64,000 bases of DNA from NCBI RefSeq assembly GCF_012349115.1, contig NZ_PQIG01000046.1:1-64000 (forward strand), given 5' to 3'. Origin of the DNA: Rhizobium ruizarguesonis. GTDB taxonomy: Bacteria; Pseudomonadota; Alphaproteobacteria; Rhizobiales; Rhizobiaceae. Under the pieces are notes generated by a model. That model was given only the letters and a program-made list of their open reading frames with translations. It did not search any database and was not told the origin of the DNA. Made by a program: the position numbers and the translations under genes. Positions 1-8,306 of the stretch are shown piece by piece. Position 1 is the stretch's first letter, and each line of letters starts with the position of its first letter.

Positions 1-141
1 CCAAAGTGACACTTCTACTTTGCACACAAACGGACATTCCAACTTCCCCGCCACATTACCACTAGCGATTGCTAATCAATGATAATGCTCTCTACGATTG
101 CTTTGGATGCGTGAGGTCAATACCGTTTGATAATCGCAGTT

Positions 142-262
142 CGTAGCGCGTGATCGCGCAACCGATGCCCCTCGGCGAAATTGGGATAATTGAACTGACC
201 GATCCTCATCCCCAGTCGTCTCATAACCCTCAAATTTGATGTTTGCGGGCACCGTGAAGCTG
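142..262 (-). pseudogene. Remnant of GNAT acetyltransferase 3' end (diverged copy)
   Basis: This stretch is a diverged copy of the 3' end of the intact GNAT gene at 1106-1627, in the same orientation. Read on the minus strand it begins VSFTVPAN, as the intact protein does. It then continues only in another frame, as MRRLGMRIGQFNYPNFAEGH, against MRRLGMNRIGEFDHPNLAEGH in the intact protein. Small deletions break the frame, and nothing of the first two thirds of the gene is present. It is therefore a dead fragment, and together with the intact gene it brackets the toxin-antitoxin region. Confidence 0.8.
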
Positions 263-321
263 ACTGTGCGATGACGCATCAGCTTTTCCTAGGCGGGGTG
301 AAAAGCGATTAACCGAACCGC

Positions 322-364
322 TTGACGGTCCCGTCATTTCGACCTATATACTGGAACCTGTATA
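322..364 (+). promoter_or_regulatory. Promoter and probable autoregulatory operator of the antitoxin gene
   Basis: A sigma-70-type promoter is visible: TTGACG at 322-327, a 17-nt spacer, and TATATA at 345-350. Overlapping the -10 is an imperfect palindrome at 347-364 (TATACTGGAACCTGTATA, 7 of 9 positions matching between arms). This is where an XRE antitoxin typically represses its own transcription. A Shine-Dalgarno-like AAAGGGG follows, ahead of the ATG at 378. Confidence 0.65.
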
Positions 365-377
365 AAGGGGTTATCAT

Positions 378-692
378 ATGGAACGGCTTGTCTACGACAA
401 CGTCTTCGAGTCACTCGTTGACGACAAGGGTGAAGCCGCCGACTTGAGCTTCCGCGCATCGTTGATCTCCGCTCTCGTCGATCTCTTCGAGGATCGCGGT
501 TGGAAGCAAGCAGATGTAGCAGAAGCACTAGGCGTTCCACAGCCACGAGTTAGTGAGCTGATGCGAGGGAAGGTTCATCTGTTCTCCGCTGATCGGCTCA
601 TAGGCTACCTGGCTCGCCTCGGCGTTCGCTTCAAACCATCCTTTGAACATCACAGAATAATATGTGATGTGGAAATGACAGAGGCCGCCTAA
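378..692 (+). CDS. XRE-family antitoxin (HigA-like, HTH_37 type)
   Basis: A 104-residue protein with a helix-turn-helix at about residues 41-64, including WKQADVAEALGV and QPRVSELMRGK, typical of small XRE antitoxins that partner RelE/ParE-fold toxins. Such proteins bind their own promoter and neutralise the toxin. It has its own promoter with a palindrome across the -10. The only toxin-like sequence nearby is tail-to-tail on the other strand (709-1074) and is broken. The usual arrangement is toxin then antitoxin on one strand, so this may be an orphan antitoxin. A stand-alone regulator is the alternative. Confidence 0.8.
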   Translation: MERLVYDNVFESLVDDKGEAADLSFRASLISALVDLFEDRGWKQADVAEALGVPQPRVSELMRGKVHLFSADRLIGYLARLGVRFKPSFEHHRIICDVEMTEAA

Positions 693-701
693 CGCGGCCT
701 C
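681..701. terminator. Hairpin between convergent antitoxin and toxin genes
   Basis: GAGGCCGC and GCGGCCTC form a perfect 8-bp stem around CTAAC. The hairpin includes the antitoxin stop codon and ends 7 bp before the toxin stop. There is no clear T-tract on either side, so it is a possible bidirectional terminator or 3'-end stabiliser rather than a textbook intrinsic terminator. Confidence 0.45.
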
Positions 702-708
702 AGTTGTC

Positions 709-1074
709 TCACTTCTTCCTTTGCTTCTTTCGCGCGTTAACCTCGGCCATCATGGCCTTGTAGCGCTCCTCCACCGTCTTCATTGCGGCCCTGTCGACCC
801 CGTTCGTGGTCTTGGTGAATGCGTGCAATACGAAGACCGTATCTTCATACTTGGCGCAGTAGACTGCCCGATAAGCCGGGCTGCCGTTTTCGATTAGTTC
901 GATTACCCCCGCCCTGCCCGATACCCTTTAAATGTTTAAAATCCGACAGGGGCTCTTGCCTTCTTGTACCCTCTGCAGGTCCGTCGCAAATTGGAGTGCG
1001 ATCTCCTTTGGGAGAGCCTTCATCGCCTTCATCGCGGAGTTATTCACGTACTCTAAATTCATTTTTTTGGACAT
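709..1074 (-). pseudogene. RelE/ParE-fold toxin (phage Gp49-like), frame-disrupted
   Basis: From the ATG at 1074 the frame reads 48 codons (MSKKMNLEYVNNSAMKAMKA onward) and stops at TAA 930-928. Missing one base restores a family-like DFKHLKGIGQG segment, and one extra base a little downstream returns to the original frame. That frame then runs VIELIENGSPAYRAVYCAKY to a lysine-rich end at 709. The total is 122 codons including the stop, normal for Gp49-like mRNA-interferase toxins. Two compensating indels with an in-frame stop between them suggest inactivation. Sequencing error or a programmed shift are less likely alternatives. The gene faces the antitoxin tail-to-tail. Confidence 0.7.
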
Positions 1075-1105
1075 TTTCCCTCATCTCTTCAGGATAGCCC
1101 TCTTT

Positions 1106-1627
1106 CTAGCTGACCTTCTCGTAGAGGACGTGACGGCGCAACGGATGCCCTTCGGCCAAATTGGGATGATCGAACTCACCGATCCGGTTCATCCCCAGTC
1201 GTCTCATCAATCCCCAGGAATTGCTGTTTGCGGGCACCGTGAAGCTGACGATGCGGTCAAGCTTCAGATCGTTGAACGCAAAGTCGAGCGAGCGTTCCGC
1301 GGCCTCGCGCGCATATCCGGCGCCGTGCCGCGACGCTGAAAGCCGCCAACCGATTTCGACCGCCGGGGCAAACGGCAAAGCCGGCGAAACCTTGGCGAGG
1401 CCGCACATACCGATCAACTGGCCGCTGGCCTTCTCCTCCAGCGCCCAAAACCCCCAGCCATGGTCCTCGAAGTGCCGGTCGATGCGGTCGAGCATCGCAT
1501 TCGACTGTTCGTCGGTCAGAGGATTGAGATATCTGACGACGTCGGGCTCGGCATTGATCGCAGCGAAGGGCTTGCGATCCTGCTGTCGCCAGGGTCTCAA
1601 AATCAGACGTTCGCTTTCGAGCTTCAT
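1106..1627 (-). CDS. GNAT acetyltransferase, RimJ/RimL-like
   Basis: 173 residues opening with MKLESERLILRPW, the usual start of RimJ/RimL-type N-acetyltransferases (Acetyltransf_3). The acetyl-CoA binding strand and loop (IGWRLSASRHGAGYA) lies at about 92-106, and the conserved NSNSWGLMRRLGM helix at about 134-146. It would transfer acetyl from acetyl-CoA to an amine or a protein N-terminus; the substrate cannot be read. It starts 19 bp after the ureidoglycine aminohydrolase stop on the same strand and is probably co-transcribed. Its 3' part is duplicated as a decayed fragment near position 142-262. Confidence 0.85.
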   Translation of the reverse strand: MKLESERLILRPWRQQDRKPFAAINAEPDVVRYLNPLTDEQSNAMLDRIDRHFEDHGWGFWALEEKASGQLIGMCGLAKVSPALPFAPAVEIGWRLSASRHGAGYAREAAERSLDFAFNDLKLDRIVSFTVPANSNSWGLMRRLGMNRIGEFDHPNLAEGHPLRRHVLYEKVS

Positions 1628-1646
1628 CGTTCCTCTGCGACAGATC

Positions 1647-2468
1647 CTACCAGAGCGTCATGTGACGGTTGACGTCCTTGTAAAGCAGGTAGCGGAACCG
1701 GCCGGGGCCGCCGGCATAACATGCCTGCGGGCAGAAGGAGCGCAGCCACATGAAGTCGCCGGCCTCGACCTCGACCCAATCCTGGTTCAGCCGATAGACG
1801 GCCTTGCCCTCCAGCACGTAGAGACCATGCTCCATGACATGGGTCTCCATGAAGGGAATCACGGCACCCGGCTCCAAAGTCACGATATTCACGTGCATAT
1901 CGTAGCGGACATCGGCCGGATCGATGAACCGGGTCGTCCCCCAGCGTCCATCGGTATCGGGCATTGCCGAGATGGGATGCTGGTCCTCATGCGTGAAGAT
2001 CGCCGGCGGCGGCTCCAGCCCCTCGACCTCCTGAAAGGCCTTTCGAATCCAGTGGAATTTTGCCGCGGTCGAGCCGCTATTTTCCAGGCGCCAGACCGAG
2101 CCCGCCGGAAGATAGGCGAACGAACCGGCGCGCAGCGCATGGCTGTTGCCGTCGAGCTCCACGGTCATCTCGCCTTCGACGACGAACAGGACCGCTTCGG
2201 CCCGCTTGTTGGGCTCCGGCCGATCGCTTCCGCCGCCGGGCTGAACCTCCATCACATATTGCGAAAAGGTCTCGGAGAAACCGGAAAGCGGCCGGGAGAG
2301 AACCCATGCCCGTGTCCCCGTCCAGTGAGGAAGGACGCTGGTGACGATATCGGTCATGACGCTGCGCGGGATGACCGCGTAGGCTGTGGTGAAAACGGCC
2401 TTGCTGGAAAGCAGCTCGGTCTGCGGCGGCAGTCCGCCGAGTTTGGAATAATAGTCGTTGTTGTTCAT
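1647..2468 (-). CDS. allE: (S)-ureidoglycine aminohydrolase (double cupin)
   Basis: A 273-residue bicupin of the UGlyAH/YlbA family. It releases ammonia from (S)-ureidoglycine, giving (S)-ureidoglycolate, in allantoin and purine breakdown in the cytoplasm. The C-terminal cupin carries Glu208-x-His210-x3-His214 and Gln248, which matches the metal-ligand pattern and spacing known for the plant enzyme. I chose the ATG at 2468 (MNNNDYYSKLGG); an in-frame ATG nine codons upstream adds an unlikely leader. No other allantoin gene is in the window, so the rest of the pathway must lie elsewhere. Confidence 0.88.
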   Translation of the reverse strand: MNNNDYYSKLGGLPPQTELLSSKAVFTTAYAVIPRSVMTDIVTSVLPHWTGTRAWVLSRPLSGFSETFSQYVMEVQPGGGSDRPEPNKRAEAVLFVVEGEMTVELDGNSHALRAGSFAYLPAGSVWRLENSGSTAAKFHWIRKAFQEVEGLEPPPAIFTHEDQHPISAMPDTDGRWGTTRFIDPADVRYDMHVNIVTLEPGAVIPFMETHVMEHGLYVLEGKAVYRLNQDWVEVEAGDFMWLRSFCPQACYAGGPGRFRYLLYKDVNRHMTLW

Positions 2469-2583
2469 CGGTCCAGATTTCGCGGCATGTGGCACTGCAA
2501 CTGATTTATGCGCCGCTCACCTTGCAGGCAACTCTTAATTCGGCGCGTGAAGGTCGATACGGAGCCGCACCGCCGCGTTCCCT

Positions 2584-3237
2584 TCAGAACTCGACTTCCA
2601 ACTCGACGATCTCGTCCGGCTCGGCCATCGCCCCTTCGGTCCATTCGCCCATCAGCGGCCAGGACAGCACCGTTTCCACATAGGCTTCGAGCTGCGGTTC
2701 GAGCTCCACCGCATAGGTGCGGAACCGGGTGCAGACCGGCGCATACATCGCATCGGCCACGCTCGGCGTGGTGCCGAACAGCCAGGGCCCGCCGCTTGCC
2801 TCGAGGCATTCGGTCCAGATCGCCTTGACGCGCTCGACATCGGGCCGCGCGCCCGAAAATATCTTGAAGCTCGCATGCCGCGCCTTGAGGTTCATCGGCA
2901 ATGCCGAGCGCAGGTTATGGAAACCCGAATGCATCTCGCCCGAGACCGACCGGCAGCGGGCGCGCGCCGCGCGCTCAGTGGGCCAGAGCCTGGCATCCGG
3001 CACGACCTCATGGAGATATTCGGCAATCGCCAGCGTGTCCCAGACAGTCACCTCGTCATGGGTCAGCCTCGGCACCAGGACCGATGGTGAAAGCAGAAGC
3101 AGTTCCTGACGCGCCTCGTCATCCATCTCCACAAGGACTTCGGCGAAGTCCAGCCCGGCCATCCGGCACAGCAACCAGCCGCGCAGAGACCATGAGGAGT
3201 AGTTCTTCGAGGAAATCGTCAGTGCAGCTTGCGACAT
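2584..3237 (-). CDS. Glutathione S-transferase family protein
   Basis: 217 residues with a thioredoxin-like N-terminal domain (TISSKNYSSWSLRGWLL, then VPRLTHDEVTVWDTLAIAEYL) and an all-helical C-terminal domain. The WDTLAI segment stands where the family usually has a glutathione-binding E/D-S motif. The start at 3237 (MSQAALTIS) is favoured because AAGGA lies about 10 nt upstream; the longer frame would add 42 residues without family character. It is divergent from phaZ with 124 bp between starts. The substrate is unknown; detoxification conjugation or isomerase activity are both possible. Confidence 0.85.
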   Translation of the reverse strand: MSQAALTISSKNYSSWSLRGWLLCRMAGLDFAEVLVEMDDEARQELLLLSPSVLVPRLTHDEVTVWDTLAIAEYLHEVVPDARLWPTERAARARCRSVSGEMHSGFHNLRSALPMNLKARHASFKIFSGARPDVERVKAIWTECLEASGGPWLFGTTPSVADAMYAPVCTRFRTYAVELEPQLEAYVETVLSWPLMGEWTEGAMAEPDEIVELEVEF

Positions 3238-3361
3238 CGCGCTCGTATCCTTGCCGGACAATGTTGCTTCTTCCTCGATAATCTTCTCGCATGGCAGGAC
3301 ATATTCCACTAGCATTTTTTGCACCGCCGCATCGATGCGGCAGTGCGGGAGATTTCGGCCC

Positions 3362-4576
3362 ATGCTCTACCAGGCCTATCAGTTCCAGGATGATCTCATC
3401 GCGCCGCTCCGCGATCTGGCGCGGCGCCTGCAGATCTTCTCCGCGACAGCGCTCTGGGGATCCGGCAGCGAAATGGGACGGCACTTCGCCGCCGCGCTGG
3501 AGATGATCTCACGCTTCGAGATCACCCACCAACGTCCGGATTTCGCGATAGACTCGGTCATGATCGGCAATCGCGTGGTGCCCGTCACAGTCGAGACCGT
3601 ACTCGACATGCCCTTCGGCGCACTGCTGCACTTTGCAACGGACACCGATGCAAAGCGGCCGCGGGTGCTGGTCGTCGCCCCGCTGTCCGGCCATTTCGCC
3701 ACACTCCTGCGCGGCACGGTGCAGACCCTGCTGCGCGATCACGACGTCTATATCACCGACTGGGCGAACGCCCGCGACGTGCCGCTGTCGGCCGGACGCT
3801 TCGGCATGGACGACTATGTCGATTATATCATGCATTTCCTGGAGGAAATCGGCCCCGGCGCTCATATCCTCGCCGTCTGCCAGCCCTGCGTACAGGCGCT
3901 GGCCGCCATTGCCGTGATGTCGGAAGAGCGGCATCCCGCCACCCCGCGCACCATGACGCTGATGGCCGGGCCGATCGATCCGCGCGAGAGCCCGACCAAG
4001 GTCAACGAACTTGCCGTATCGAAGTCGCTCGCTTGGTTCGAGAACTCGCTGATCACGGGCGTTCCCTGGCGTTATCGGGGCGCCGGGCGGCGGGTCTATC
4101 CCGGCTTCCTCCAGCTCGTCGCCTTCATGTCGATGAACATGCAGCGCCATCAGGACGCCCATCGCAAGCTCTACGACCATTTGGCGAAGGGCGAGACGGC
4201 CGAAGCCGGCAAGATCAAGAAGTTCTACGACGAATATTTCGCCGTGCTCGACCTTACCGAAGAATTCTACATCGAAACCATCGAACGCGTCTTCCAGAAG
4301 GCGGAACTCGCAACCGGCGACTTGACACACCATGGCCGCAAGGTCGACCCGGGCCAGATCCGCAACACGGCGCTCTTGACCGTCGAGGGCGGCCGCGACG
4401 ACATCTGCGCGCTCGGCCAGACGTCGGCCGCGCACGATCTCTGTCGTGCACTGCGCCCGCATCTGAAGCGCCATCATCTTCAGGCCAATGTCGGACATTA
4501 CGGCGTCTTCAGCGGCCGCCGCTGGGAGGGGGAAATCTACCCCGTCGTGCGCAACATGATCCTGGCGATGGAATAG
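3362..4576 (+). CDS. phaZ: Intracellular polyhydroxyalkanoate depolymerase
   Basis: 404 residues, the usual size for intracellular PHB depolymerases that mobilise stored poly-3-hydroxybutyrate granules. The alpha/beta-hydrolase nucleophile is a cysteine: VCQPC, with Cys173 as the probable nucleophile. An aspartate pair (346-347, GGRDD) and His379 (VGHYG) complete a Cys-Asp-His triad whose spacing follows the Ralstonia enzyme. The start MLYQAYQFQDD at 3362 is the family start; the open frame extends upstream without meaning. It is convergent with the following ABC ATPase gene, 31 bp apart. Confidence 0.92.
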   Translation: MLYQAYQFQDDLIAPLRDLARRLQIFSATALWGSGSEMGRHFAAALEMISRFEITHQRPDFAIDSVMIGNRVVPVTVETVLDMPFGALLHFATDTDAKRPRVLVVAPLSGHFATLLRGTVQTLLRDHDVYITDWANARDVPLSAGRFGMDDYVDYIMHFLEEIGPGAHILAVCQPCVQALAAIAVMSEERHPATPRTMTLMAGPIDPRESPTKVNELAVSKSLAWFENSLITGVPWRYRGAGRRVYPGFLQLVAFMSMNMQRHQDAHRKLYDHLAKGETAEAGKIKKFYDEYFAVLDLTEEFYIETIERVFQKAELATGDLTHHGRKVDPGQIRNTALLTVEGGRDDICALGQTSAAHDLCRALRPHLKRHHLQANVGHYGVFSGRRWEGEIYPVVRNMILAME

Positions 4577-4607
4577 CGCCCGTCAGATCCGAAACGCGAT
4601 GGCAAGT

Positions 4608-6443
4608 CTACCGATCGGCCATGACCAGGTGGCCAGGCGCGACTTCGCGATAAGACGTGCTTGCAGGCTGATAGTCGACGGCACGCATCGGGCTCTTGAT
4701 CTCGTCATTCGCCACCATCCGCTTTTCGTGGCGACGGTCGGGATCCGGCACGGGCACTGCCGCAATGAGTTTCTTGGTATAGGGATGCTGCGGATTTTCG
4801 AAGACCGCGGCCCGCGGGCCGATCTCGACGATCTCTCCGAGATACATCACCGCCACGCGATGGCTGACGCGCTCGACCACGGCCATGTCGTGCGAGATGA
4901 ACAGGAAGGCAAGGTTGAGGCTCTGCTGCAGGTCGAGCATCAGGTTGATGACTTGCGCCTTGATCGAGACGTCGAGCGCCGAGACGCTTTCGTCGGCGAC
5001 GATGACCTTCGGCTGCAAGGCAAGCGCGCGGGCGATGCAGATGCGCTGGCGCTGGCCGCCGGAAAATTCATGCGGATAGCGCGTGGCCATATCCGAGGAC
5101 AGACCGACCTTCACCAGCAGATCGGCGACGACATCCTTTGCCTGTTTCGCGTTGCCCATCTTGTGCTCGAGATAGGGTTCGGCGATCGCCGCACCAACTG
5201 TCATGCGCGGATTGAGGCTGGCAAAGGGATCCTGGAAGATCATCTGCACGGATTTGCGCATCTCGCGCAGATCCTTCCTGTCGAGGCCGAGCACCTCCCT
5301 GCCCTCGACGAGAACGGAACCGGCCTGCGGCTCGATAAGCCGCATGATGGCGCGCCCGGTCGTCGATTTGCCGCAGCCGGATTCGCCGACGAGCGACAGC
5401 GTCTCGCCGGCATGAAGATCGAAGGAAACGTTTTCGACGGCATGCACCCGGCTGGTCAGCCGGCCGAACAGGCCGGAATGAATGTCGAAGCGCTTGGTGA
5501 GGTTCTTCACCTGCAGGACCGGTGTTGCAGCGACGGTATCGGCAACCTCGGCAGGAATGTCGGATTCCCCCGTTGCGGTATTGACCACGGGAAAGCGCAG
5601 CGGTCGTGGCCTGCCCTGCATCGAGCCGAGCACCGGCACGGCTGAAAGTAGCGCTCTCGTATAGGGATGTTTGCCGCGGTGGAAGATATCGGCGGTGGCG
5701 CCGCTTTCCACCTGTTCGCCGCGATACATCACCACCGTCCTGTCGGCGATCTCGGCGACGACACCCATATCATGGGTGATGAAGAGAACGGAGGTCCCCT
5801 CCTCGTCCTGCAGCATCTTGATGAGATCGAGGATCTGGCCCTGGATCGTCACGTCGAGCGCCGTCGTCGGCTCGTCGGCGATCAAGAGTTTCGGCCGGCT
5901 GGCGAGCGCCATGGCGATCATCACCCGCTGGCGCATGCCGCCGGAGAAACGATGCGGATATTCGCCGAAGCGCGAGGCAGCCGAGGGGATGCGGACCTTT
6001 TCCAGCAGCCTTATCGTCTCGGCTTTGGCATCGGCCCGGCTCATATCGGAATGGCAAAGCAGTGCTTCGGAAATCTGGTCGCCGATGGTGAAGAGCGGAT
6101 TGAGCGATGTCATCGGCTCCTGGAAGATCATCGCCACCTCGTTGCCGCGCACCTGCCGCATGGCATTTTCCGGTAAGGCCAGAAGGTCGCGTCCGCCGAG
6201 CATGACGCGGCCCTCGACGCGGCTGGTATCCGCCTGCAGCAGCCGCATGATCGAGAGAGAGGTGACGCTCTTGCCCGAGCCGGATTCGCCGACGATCGCC
6301 ACCGTCTCGGCCGGCGCCACCGTGAAGGAAACATCGCGCACGACCGGTTTCCAGACGCCGTCCACCAGGAAGGAGGTCGTCAGACCTTCGACAGAAAGAA
6401 CGTCGGTCGTCGTCTGGATCGGTTGGGTTTGGACACTGGCCAT
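4608..6443 (-). CDS. Peptide-type ABC importer, fused double ATPase (DppD-DppF / GsiA-like)
   Basis: 611 residues containing two complete ABC ATPase modules, each with Walker A (GESGSGKS at about 52-59; GESGCGKS in the second half), an LSGG-type signature (FSGGMRQR, FSGGQRQR) and Walker B (LLIADEP, VIVADES). The oligopeptide-transporter C-terminal extension (HPYTRALL, HPYTKKLI) follows each. It powers the importer whose permeases and binding protein lie upstream on the same strand. The start at 6443 has AGAGGA 6 nt upstream. It is the last gene of the operon, separated by 35 bp from the PLP enzyme. Confidence 0.92.
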   Translation of the reverse strand: MASVQTQPIQTTTDVLSVEGLTTSFLVDGVWKPVVRDVSFTVAPAETVAIVGESGSGKSVTSLSIMRLLQADTSRVEGRVMLGGRDLLALPENAMRQVRGNEVAMIFQEPMTSLNPLFTIGDQISEALLCHSDMSRADAKAETIRLLEKVRIPSAASRFGEYPHRFSGGMRQRVMIAMALASRPKLLIADEPTTALDVTIQGQILDLIKMLQDEEGTSVLFITHDMGVVAEIADRTVVMYRGEQVESGATADIFHRGKHPYTRALLSAVPVLGSMQGRPRPLRFPVVNTATGESDIPAEVADTVAATPVLQVKNLTKRFDIHSGLFGRLTSRVHAVENVSFDLHAGETLSLVGESGCGKSTTGRAIMRLIEPQAGSVLVEGREVLGLDRKDLREMRKSVQMIFQDPFASLNPRMTVGAAIAEPYLEHKMGNAKQAKDVVADLLVKVGLSSDMATRYPHEFSGGQRQRICIARALALQPKVIVADESVSALDVSIKAQVINLMLDLQQSLNLAFLFISHDMAVVERVSHRVAVMYLGEIVEIGPRAAVFENPQHPYTKKLIAAVPVPDPDRRHEKRMVANDEIKSPMRAVDYQPASTSYREVAPGHLVMADR

Positions 6444-6478
6444 GGTGGTTCCTCTAGCGACAGATGAGCGTCGGCGGA

Positions 6479-7675
6479 TCAATCCGGCCAGCGCAGCGCA
6501 TCGTCGAAGCGGTGCCTGCTGCGGTTCTCGATCGGCGTTGCGATGATCTCGTTGGAGGCGCGCGCCTTGTCGAGTTCCTGCGCCAGGCGCTCCGCGACAA
6601 TCTTCTCCTCGCCCGGGTGCAGATTGCACGGGTCGAGGTAGAAATAGCGGTGCTCCACCTCGTGATCGCGCACGATGATCGGCGGGCTGCCCTTGGCAAG
6701 CGCATCGGCCAGATCCCAGGCGGTGATATGGGCTTGCTCGGGATCGACGATCAGGCGCAGCCGATCGAGCGGATTATTGGTCGGATCGGGCTCGATCAGC
6801 GCGGTAAGGCCCGGGCGGCCGTCGAGCGTGCGCTTCCACAAGTTGAGATAGCTGGTCTCGCGTTCCCGGATGCCGGCATGGTCGCGGTTTTCCCAGGCTT
6901 CGAGCGCTGCCATAACGCCAAAGATGCTCTCCTTGCCGACCTTCATGCCGCGGCCGATGCCCATATTCTGCAGGAAGGCATGGCGCACCAGTTCCTTCCT
7001 GCCGGCAACGATGCCCGAGGTCGGGCCGCCGAGGAATTTGTGGCCGGAATAAAGCGCGATATCCGCGCCCTGTTCGAGAAAGATGCGCAGGTCATATTCC
7101 GAGGCCGCATCGACGATGACGGGCACGCCCTTGGCATGGGCGATCTCGACGAATTCCTTGAGATTCAGCAGGCCGTAGTCGACGACATGGTGGGAGACGA
7201 CATAGACGGCGGCTGCGGTCTTGTCGGTGATGGCGTTTTCCATGTGGAAGCGATGCGTCGAGGTCGCCTGCCCGACAAGAACGACCTTGCCGCCGGCAAG
7301 CCGGATCGCCTGGTCGACCGGGGCGCCGTAACTGACGACATGGCCCATCTGCACCAGCACTTCGTTCTTCTCCGGCACCACATCCGGCAGCCTCTCGATC
7401 GCCAGCAGATTATTGCCGGTGATCGCGCCGGCGACGGCCAGCGAAATGCCGGCCGAGCAGGAGGCGGTGACGAAGCCCGCCTCGCCGCCGGTCAGCCGGG
7501 CGATGACGGCGCTTGCCTTGCGCTGCAGGTCGTTGATCTCGACGAAGTGCGGCAGCATCGATGCCATCGCGCTGATCGCTTCTGGAACGACGATCGAGGC
7601 GCCGAGGCTGGTCATGGTGCCCGATACATTGATGACAGGGCGAAGGCCGAGCGACGGGCGGATATCAGTGGACAT
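6479..7675 (-). CDS. SelA-like PLP-dependent enzyme (aminotransferase class V fold / ammonia-lyase)
   Basis: 398 residues, fold type I PLP enzyme related to SelA and to D-glucosaminate-6-phosphate ammonia-lyase. The cofactor lysine is Lys213 in [13 protein letters not shown], and Asp189 in VIVDAASE would hold the pyridine nitrogen. True SelA is unlikely: it is shorter and sits inside a solute-import operon with no selenium genes. The RidA gene alongside implies that a reactive enamine or imine is formed, which fits a beta-elimination or ammonia-lyase reaction on an amino acid or amino sugar. The substrate is not readable. Confidence 0.8.
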   Translation of the reverse strand: MSTDIRPSLGLRPVINVSGTMTSLGASIVVPEAISAMASMLPHFVEINDLQRKASAVIARLTGGEAGFVTASCSAGISLAVAGAITGNNLLAIERLPDVVPEKNEVLVQMGHVVSYGAPVDQAIRLAGGKVVLVGQATSTHRFHMENAITDKTAAAVYVVSHHVVDYGLLNLKEFVEIAHAKGVPVIVDAASEYDLRIFLEQGADIALYSGHKFLGGPTSGIVAGRKELVRHAFLQNMGIGRGMKVGKESIFGVMAALEAWENRDHAGIRERETSYLNLWKRTLDGRPGLTALIEPDPTNNPLDRLRLIVDPEQAHITAWDLADALAKGSPPIIVRDHEVEHRYFYLDPCNLHPGEEKIVAERLAQELDKARASNEIIATPIENRSRHRFDDALRWPD

Positions 7676-7743
7676 GGAGATCTCCAGGATTCTGGGTCGA
7701 AAAACGAAACATGGGGCGGTCGATCAAGTGTGTCGAGTTCCCG

Positions 7744-8241
7744 TCAGCCGTGCAAGGCGACGATCGCCTCGATCTCGACGGTGATGTTGCCGGGCAGCGA
7801 GCCGAAGCCGACGGCCGAGCGGGCATGTTCGCCGGCCGGCCCGAAGACTGCAATCAGCAGATCCGAACAGCCGTTGATGACGCTCGGATGATCCTCGAAC
7901 TCAGGCACGGCATTGACCATGCCGAGCAGCTTGACCACCCGCTTGACCCGGGTGAGATCACCGAGCGCATCCTGCATGACGGCAAGCAGGTTGATGCCGG
8001 TCAGCCGCGCATGGCCATAGGCCTCCTCGACACTGATGCCGGCGCCGACCTTGCCGGCATGCATGAAGCCGTCGGCCTCGCGCGGTCCCTGGCCGGAGAG
8101 GTAGAGCATGTTGCCTTCGATTACGTGCGTCACGAAATTGGCGATCGGCGGCGGCGGCGGCGGAAGCGCAATACCGAGGGCGGCAAGCCGTTCGTAAGGC
8201 GAGTTCTCGACCTTGCCGGCGGCGGTGGGAAACTGATTCAC
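7744..8241 (-). CDS. RidA family enamine/imine deaminase
   Basis: About 165 residues of the YjgF/YER057c/UK114 family (ALPPPPPPIANFVTHV, LYLSGQGP, ITVEIEAIVAL). RidA proteins hydrolyse 2-aminoacrylate-type enamines released by PLP enzymes. I place the start at the GTG at 8241 (VNQFPTAAGKVENSPYERL) because AGGAG stands 5 nt upstream. The ATG five codons earlier lacks a ribosome site and would put the AGGAG inside the gene. It lies between the inner permease gene and the PLP enzyme, so the two proteins probably act in sequence. Confidence 0.85.
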   Translation of the reverse strand: MNQFPTAAGKVENSPYERLAALGIALPPPPPPIANFVTHVIEGNMLYLSGQGPREADGFMHAGKVGAGISVEEAYGHARLTGINLLAVMQDALGDLTRVKRVVKLLGMVNAVPEFEDHPSVINGCSDLLIAVFGPAGEHARSAVGFGSLPGNITVEIEAIVALHG

Positions 8242-8306
8242 GCAAACTCCTGTCATGCAATTTTCGATTTGGCGAATTTCGATTGGGCCAACGCTTGGTC
8301 GGCGGA

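Noticed and set aside
3509..4498. 329-codon open frame antisense to phaZ
   Set aside because: Its translation has no family character and it mirrors the phaZ frame; long antisense frames are expected at this GC content.
6479..7675. Selenocysteine synthase (SelA)
   Set aside because: Context is a solute importer with RidA and there are no selB, selD or tRNA-Sec signs; a SelA-like ammonia-lyase or transferase fits better.
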